DNA of 64,000 bases from Actinobacteria bacterium OV320 (lineage in GTDB: Bacteria > Actinomycetota > Actinomycetes > Streptomycetales > Streptomycetaceae), in assembly GCA_001298545.1 (NCBI GenBank), contig LJCX01000029.1, positions 62,001 to 126,000 on the forward strand. The letters are read 5' to 3'. Of this stretch, positions 60,551 through 64,000 are shown piece after piece. Each line of letters begins with the position of its first letter. Position 1 is the stretch's first letter. Made by a program: the position numbers and the translations under genes. The notes under the pieces are model-generated. The model was not told the origin of the DNA. It did not search any database and saw only the letters and a program-made list of their open reading frames with translations.

Positions 60551-60636
60551 CTCCGTAGCCCCGCCGACGTGAATCCCTCATCCGTGCGAGCAGCGTCAAC
60601 CGCCATGTCCGTACCAGCTCCCCTAGTCGCGCGCGA

Positions 60637-61195
60637 TCAACCGGCACACGCACACGGCGCCCAACTCGACGTGCACCAGACATGACAAGGACCGTACCGA
60701 GAACCACCAGCTTGCGACGAGACCCGAAACTTCCTCCAGTCATTGAGCATCCCCATGACCTGGCAGTTGCGGACGTCGCCGATCGCCCTGCAGTGCTGGT
60801 AGGCGCCCCCGACACCCTCGTCCCCCTTCTTGATCACCTGGGTGTCGTCCAGCACCAGCGTCGCGTCCCGGTCTCCCAACTCCCGTGCCACATAGGCCTG
60901 TATCTCGGCCAGCAACGCGTCCGCACTCCAGGACGCCTCCCCAAGAACCACCTGGATCCGGTGCAGTGTGGCATGCCCGGCCCGACCGGCCATCGTCCAG
61001 CCGTTCATTCGGCCCAGGTCCGACAGCAGCCCCTAGATGAGATCGGCGAGAACCTCACGCGGCTCCGGCCGGGCGGACATATGACCCAATCCGCCCGTCA
61101 AGGCAGCCAGTTCCTCCGCCCAACCCTCAACGTGCTCCGCACCCACATCCATCAGCATGACCGGACGACGGCCAGCACCGATCACCAATCACAGA
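60637..61195 (-). pseudogene. Remnant of an IS701-type transposase
   Basis: The minus strand encodes transposase-like wording: HVEGWAEELAALTGGLGH, then a TAG (61033-61035) in ADLI*GLLSDLGR, then NGWTMAGRAGHATLHRIQVV, LGEASWSADALLAEIQAYVA, and LVLDDTQVIKKGDEGVG with the first catalytic Asp pair of the IS701 family. After NCQVMGML the frame is lost and the C-terminal two thirds are absent. It carries a nonsense codon, a frameshift and a large deletion. Confidence 0.75.
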
Positions 61196-61214
61196 TTTAA
61201 GGCTGTAGTGCCAG
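61175..61214. repeat. Insertion-sequence end, copy 1 (direct repeat with 63427-63466)
   Basis: GCACCGATCACCAATCACAG followed by ATTTAAGGCTGTAGTGCCAG. It shares the ACCGATCAC...AGAT.T.AGGCTGTAG pattern with the segment at 63427-63466 in the same orientation. Probable terminal sequences of related insertion sequences. Confidence 0.6.
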
Positions 61215-61609
61215 TCTACCGATTACTTGACTTCGGATTCAAACTCTTCATGTCGCGCAGGTGGCGTTCAATGCGCCTACGCTGCTAACAACAAGAAGAG
61301 AGGTGGAGATGTCATTCATTTTAGTTCCTTACTCGAGTCAAGATCGAACGGGTGATGCGACCCACTGCCATCTGGGTTTCCTGCAATGAGCAATGCGTCA
61401 AGACCGTGCAGGCTCGATCGGATGTCCTGCTTAGCTGCAGGGAATACATTCTCATTCGCAATCCGACTCGGTGTCGGATGCTTCTCGGTCTTTGATTTTC
61501 TTGAAGATATCTCTCAATGCGAGCCAAGTGTCCCAGCGTAAAGAGGACGAGAAACCTGGCCCTGCAGGAGGGGACACCTCAGCAGGGCCTGTTGCCCCAT
61601 CGGATGCGG

Positions 61610-61975
61610 TGTGGCGAAGCCGTTCGAGCTGCTGATGCCACATCTGAAGGAGCGGCGGCTGGTGCTGAGGGTGCGGCCGGGTGCTGGGACTCGGTGGTAT
61701 TCGCGCGATGGCCGGAGCTGGGGACATGGCAGCGTCCACGGTGTCGCGTGGACTGTGCGAGTTGGAGCAGTTGGGGAGCCTCGGTAGCCGTGTCCGGGCG
61801 GTGAGCGGAGGCAACAAGCGATTGTGGGATGCCGGGCCGACGCTGGTGCCGGCCCGGCTGGTGCTGGTAGGGCCAAGGCGGTGGGGGAATCGGAGTCGCC
61901 GTTGCGATGGACGGTGAAATCCACCCGAGCCCTGGCCGAAGAGCTGGTCCGATGGGGGCGTCGGCTCCAAACAAG
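61610..61975 (+). pseudogene. Remnant of an ISAzo13-type transposase
   Basis: The plus strand shows DMAASTVSRGLCELEQLGSL and SRVRAVSGGNKRLWDAGPTL in one frame. After a frameshift near 61885, ESPLRWTVKSTRALAEELVR appears in another. This is the wording of the HTH and early catalytic region of ISAzo13-family transposases. The upstream N-terminus is degraded and the C-terminal two thirds are absent. It is flanked by lower-GC sequence, so the insertion is old. Confidence 0.72.
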
Positions 61976-62196
61976 GCAACGGATGCAAACGGGGCAGGTG
62001 AACGGCCGACAAAATCTATCAATCGGAGGCGATATGAGGACCATGAGGGCTATGTATACACAAAGAATGGAATTAGCCTTTAAAGAGTTTTAAGTCATCG
62101 AGGGTGCCTGTGGCCTTGTGTTAAAAGCGAGCGTTATGGCAATGTGACCAAGCGGGCGTTGCTTGGGTTCGAGCTTCGAACATATAGTCGGTTCTC
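61976..62196. other. Low-GC spacer in the decayed region
   Basis: About 220 bp clearly more AT-rich than the genome average, without a credible ORF. It contains the promoter region of the small secreted protein gene. Nothing else recognised. Confidence 0.5.
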
Positions 62197-62580
62197 ATGA
62201 ATCGAGTGCTCTGCAAGCGCATTGGCGTCACCATAGCGGCTGCATTCTCGGCGATTGTTTTGTCCATCGCACCTGCGGCGGCAATCACCGACATCACCAT
62301 CTCGGCCGCCCAGGGCAAGATGACCTTCCATGACGACGGTGACGTATTCGAGGTGTGTGACACGAAGGCAGACGGAGCAGCCGTTCTGGGACGGCTGTAC
62401 TACAAGCCTATCGGCGGTGACTGGTACGTGACGGATGAAGAAGAAGACGGCGGCGACGCCGACTGTGACAAAATGCCGCATGATATCAACGGCGTAGGCA
62501 GCTATCAGATGAAGCTGTACTGGTTGGGAACGGGTTACCCTGGCGTTCTGATCGCCACAAGTCGGACCTTCAACGAGTAA
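62197..62580 (+). CDS. Small secreted protein of unknown function
   Basis: 127-aa exported protein. The signal peptide (VTIAAAFSAIVLSIAPAAA) is probably cleaved near residue 29. The mature part of about 98 residues is acidic, with KMTFHDDGDVFEVCDTKADG, an acidic DEEEDGGDADCDK loop and an end reading WLGTGYPGVLIATSRTFNE; two cysteines could form one disulphide. I do not recognise a named family, although similar small secreted proteins occur singly in streptomycetes. It is the only intact gene in a stretch of transposase and kinase pseudogenes and has somewhat lower GC than the core genes. ATG 62197. Confidence 0.75.
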   Translation: MNRVLCKRIGVTIAAAFSAIVLSIAPAAAITDITISAAQGKMTFHDDGDVFEVCDTKADGAAVLGRLYYKPIGGDWYVTDEEEDGGDADCDKMPHDINGVGSYQMKLYWLGTGYPGVLIATSRTFNE

Positions 62581-62890
62581 TCATGCGTAAGGCTGCGGAG
62601 AGCAGAACAGTGGTCCTCGCGAAGTGATCATGTGCCTCAGTGGCCGATGGCTGGTTCGAGGGGGAGGGTGTCCTCGCCCAGGGCCCTCGGGGAGAGTTCT
62701 GTAGATCCCGGTTTGGTCAGATGACCAACGGTGGCCGGAGATGAGACGAGCACGGCTTTTGTGGATCATGGAGTTGCCTACGCTCCCGGATCAGCAAGGC
62801 TGCCGTGCTCGTCCTTCCATTCTCTCTCGTGTCCGTGTCTGTCGGCACGGCCCCCTCTTCGTCCGTTGCCCAGGCCGGGAAGGTGCATCC
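62581..62890. other. Intergenic region in the decayed stretch
   Basis: About 310 bp between the small secreted protein gene and the next transposase remnant. Open frames here are short, start without ribosome sites and show no domain wording. Nothing else seen. Confidence 0.5.
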
Positions 62891-62899
62891 GTCCGGTTT

Positions 62900-63440
62900 T
62901 GTTGCAGGCCCCGGCCGCGGTACCCGATCCCCGGAATCCAACGTGGAGTGCGCCACCATCTGTCCACGCTGCTGGCAATCGGGGTACGCGATGACGGCGG
63001 CCAGCCACAACTTCCTGGTCGCGATAGCGGAGTGAGCCGCCGCTGTGACCAGCCGGTACTGGCCCGGTTGGGGGTCTCTCCGATCCGTCCGCGGCCGCTT
63101 CTGGGCTCCGGGAGAGCGAACGTTGCGGAATGTCTTCGCCTGGGGCGATCCCAGCGCCCTCGCATCGGCTGGATTCGCCCGGCTCACCGCGCTGACACCG
63201 GCCCTGGTGGGGTAGCTGGGCCCGGATGGCGTTGCGGAGCGTGAACAGCGTCGCGCTCGCACCTACCTTCTCGCGGCCACCGCCCTGACCGCCCACCACA
63301 GCGACGCCTACCACCTCCAGCAGCAACACTGGCGAGCCCTGCACCAGACTTGGGCCGCCATCAGCTACTACTAACGGCGCGGCGACCCCCTGCCCGCCCG
63401 CCTCTACCTTTGGCGACAACCCGAGCAGAACCGATCACAA
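62900..63440 (+). pseudogene. Remnant of a DDE transposase (ISAs1-like wording)
   Basis: Transposase-like phrases appear in order on the plus strand but in shifting frames: HLSTLLAIGVR, then AMTAASHNFLVAIAE ending at a stop, CDQPVLARLGVS, then WAPGERTLRNVFAWGDPSAL with ASAGFARLTALTPALVG and a stop. The C-terminal phrase YHLQQQHWRALHQTWAAISYY is again followed by a stop and RRGDPLPARLYLW. At least three nonsense or frameshift lesions are visible and the catalytic core is missing. The family (ISAs1 or a relative) is inferred from the N-terminal wording. Confidence 0.65.
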
Positions 63441-63466
63441 CATCAAGATCTGAGGCTGTAGCACTG
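63427..63466. repeat. Insertion-sequence end, copy 2
   Basis: GAACCGATCACAACATCAAG followed by ATCTGAGGCTGTAGCACTGG, immediately after the transposase remnant. Related in sequence and orientation to copy 1 at 61175-61214, and probably the right end of the decayed element. Confidence 0.6.
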
Positions 63467-63770
63467 GGGGGCCGCTGAGAGGTCAGCACCTACTCAGCAC
63501 ATGAACCATGATCAGCGGCGACCTACGCCAACGAACAGCAAGATCTAATCAGCCCGGCAGCCTTCCTTATCTGCAGGTTTGCCAAGGACGGGTGACACAC
63601 GCTAAGCAACAAGCCGGAAGTGCTGCCTGTTCAACAGTCGGCCGGTCGCTGTGGCACGGAAGTGACCGTTCCGCCACGGTGTGCGCGCCCCGCCACAGCC
63701 GCCCCCGCTCCGGGAACCGTCCGGCCGTCCCGCGTCGTCCCCCCAACGGATCGAAGGAAAGGTGGGCGGG
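63467..63770. other. Boundary region before the last gene
   Basis: About 300 bp between the last element remnant and the HTH gene. GC content rises again towards 63650, marking the return to ordinary chromosome. The ribosome site AAGGAAAGG lies near 63755-63763. Confidence 0.5.
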
Positions 63771-64000
63771 ATGGGCGCCTGGCAGCCGCTGCCGGACGGG
63801 CTGCCGTCCGAGGTACGACACTTCGTGGAGCAGTTGCGGCAGCTCAAGGACGGTACGGGCCTCAGCCTGGCCTCGCTCGGCGCGCGCACCGCGTACAGCA
63901 AGTCCTCCTGGCAGCGCTATCTCAACGCCGTCCAGCCGCCGCCCCGGCAGGCCGTCGCCGCGCTGTGCCGGGTGGCGGGTCTGGCCGGCGCGGACGCCGA
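63771..64000 (+). CDS. XRE-type helix-turn-helix regulator (3' end outside window)
   Basis: An open frame from ATG 63771 to the window edge with no stop. The first 77 codons read MGAWQPLPDGLPSEVRHFVE, followed by an XRE-type HTH: LRQLKDGTGLSLASLGARTA, YSKSSWQRYLNAVQPPPRQA and VAALCRVAGLAGADA. This N-terminal layout is common in Streptomyces proteins where the HTH is followed by a membrane or disordered region; what follows cannot be seen. The ribosome site GGAAAGG lies just upstream. Confidence 0.8.
   Translation, partial: MGAWQPLPDGLPSEVRHFVEQLRQLKDGTGLSLASLGARTAYSKSSWQRYLNAVQPPPRQAVAALCRVAGLAGADA

Overview
The window is high-GC actinobacterial chromosome, almost certainly Streptomyces. Genes show strong third-position G/C bias, many start with GTG or TTG, and the families present are typical of the genus: PASTA-less Ser/Thr kinases, an LAxTG surface protein, a c-di-AMP riboswitch before an NlpC/P60 gene, SHOCT and DUF4429 proteins. 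The gene order resembles the central-chromosome guaA-pcrA-sucCD-purNH-folD block of Streptomyces. Its backbone (chorismate mutase, UvrD/PcrA, M23 peptidase, sucC, sucD, PerM/DUF6350 protein, purN, purH) also matches the order I recall for Mycobacterium tuberculosis Rv0948c-Rv0957.

Layout. 1-6.4 kb: three receptor-type Ser/Thr kinases of one architecture (the first cut by the window edge), interrupted by a divergent AraC regulator and metallo-beta-lactamase-fold pair. 6.5-10 kb: aldehyde dehydrogenase and GMC oxidoreductase. 10-14.2 kb: exported proteins on the minus strand, comprising an LAxTG protein, two tandem paralogues and a secreted metzincin-type protease. 14.2-17.2 kb: a candidate sRNA, a chorismate mutase behind a leaderless leader-peptide/terminator module, and guaA. 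17.2-31.4 kb: small enzymes and membrane proteins, a PspC-linked two-component system and two NlpC/P60 hydrolases. 31.8-38.3 kb: pcrA, an M23 peptidase, a lipase-like hydrolase and a B12-binding mutase subunit. 38.3-46.9 kb: a five-gene MoxR AAA+/VWA/SWIM/DUF5682/DUF5691 island. 46.9-59.9 kb: sucCD, a membrane-anchored HTH/sigma-like protein, a PerM-like protein, purN-purH, an RDD protein, folD and a DUF3017 protein. 60-63.5 kb: decayed mobile-element DNA with a broken phosphotransferase gene and remnants of at least three transposases around one intact small secreted protein. The window ends inside an HTH regulator gene.

Main observations. (i) The divergent promoters of the MoxR/VWA/SWIM island carry copies of the actinobacterial DNA-damage promoter motif TTGTCRGTG-N8-TAnnnT (RecA-NDp, PafBC-type). 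The same motif precedes pcrA, linking this poorly understood AAA+ system to genotoxic stress. (ii) The chorismate mutase gene is preceded by an apparently complete attenuator: a good sigma-70 promoter, a leaderless 23-codon ORF with a Phe/Tyr cluster, and a 14-bp GC hairpin. (iii) One NlpC/P60 gene carries a c-di-AMP riboswitch core. (iv) A Streptomyces intergenic repeat has become the C-terminal coding sequence of the DUF5691 gene and been amplified in frame. No tRNA, rRNA or CRISPR array was seen.
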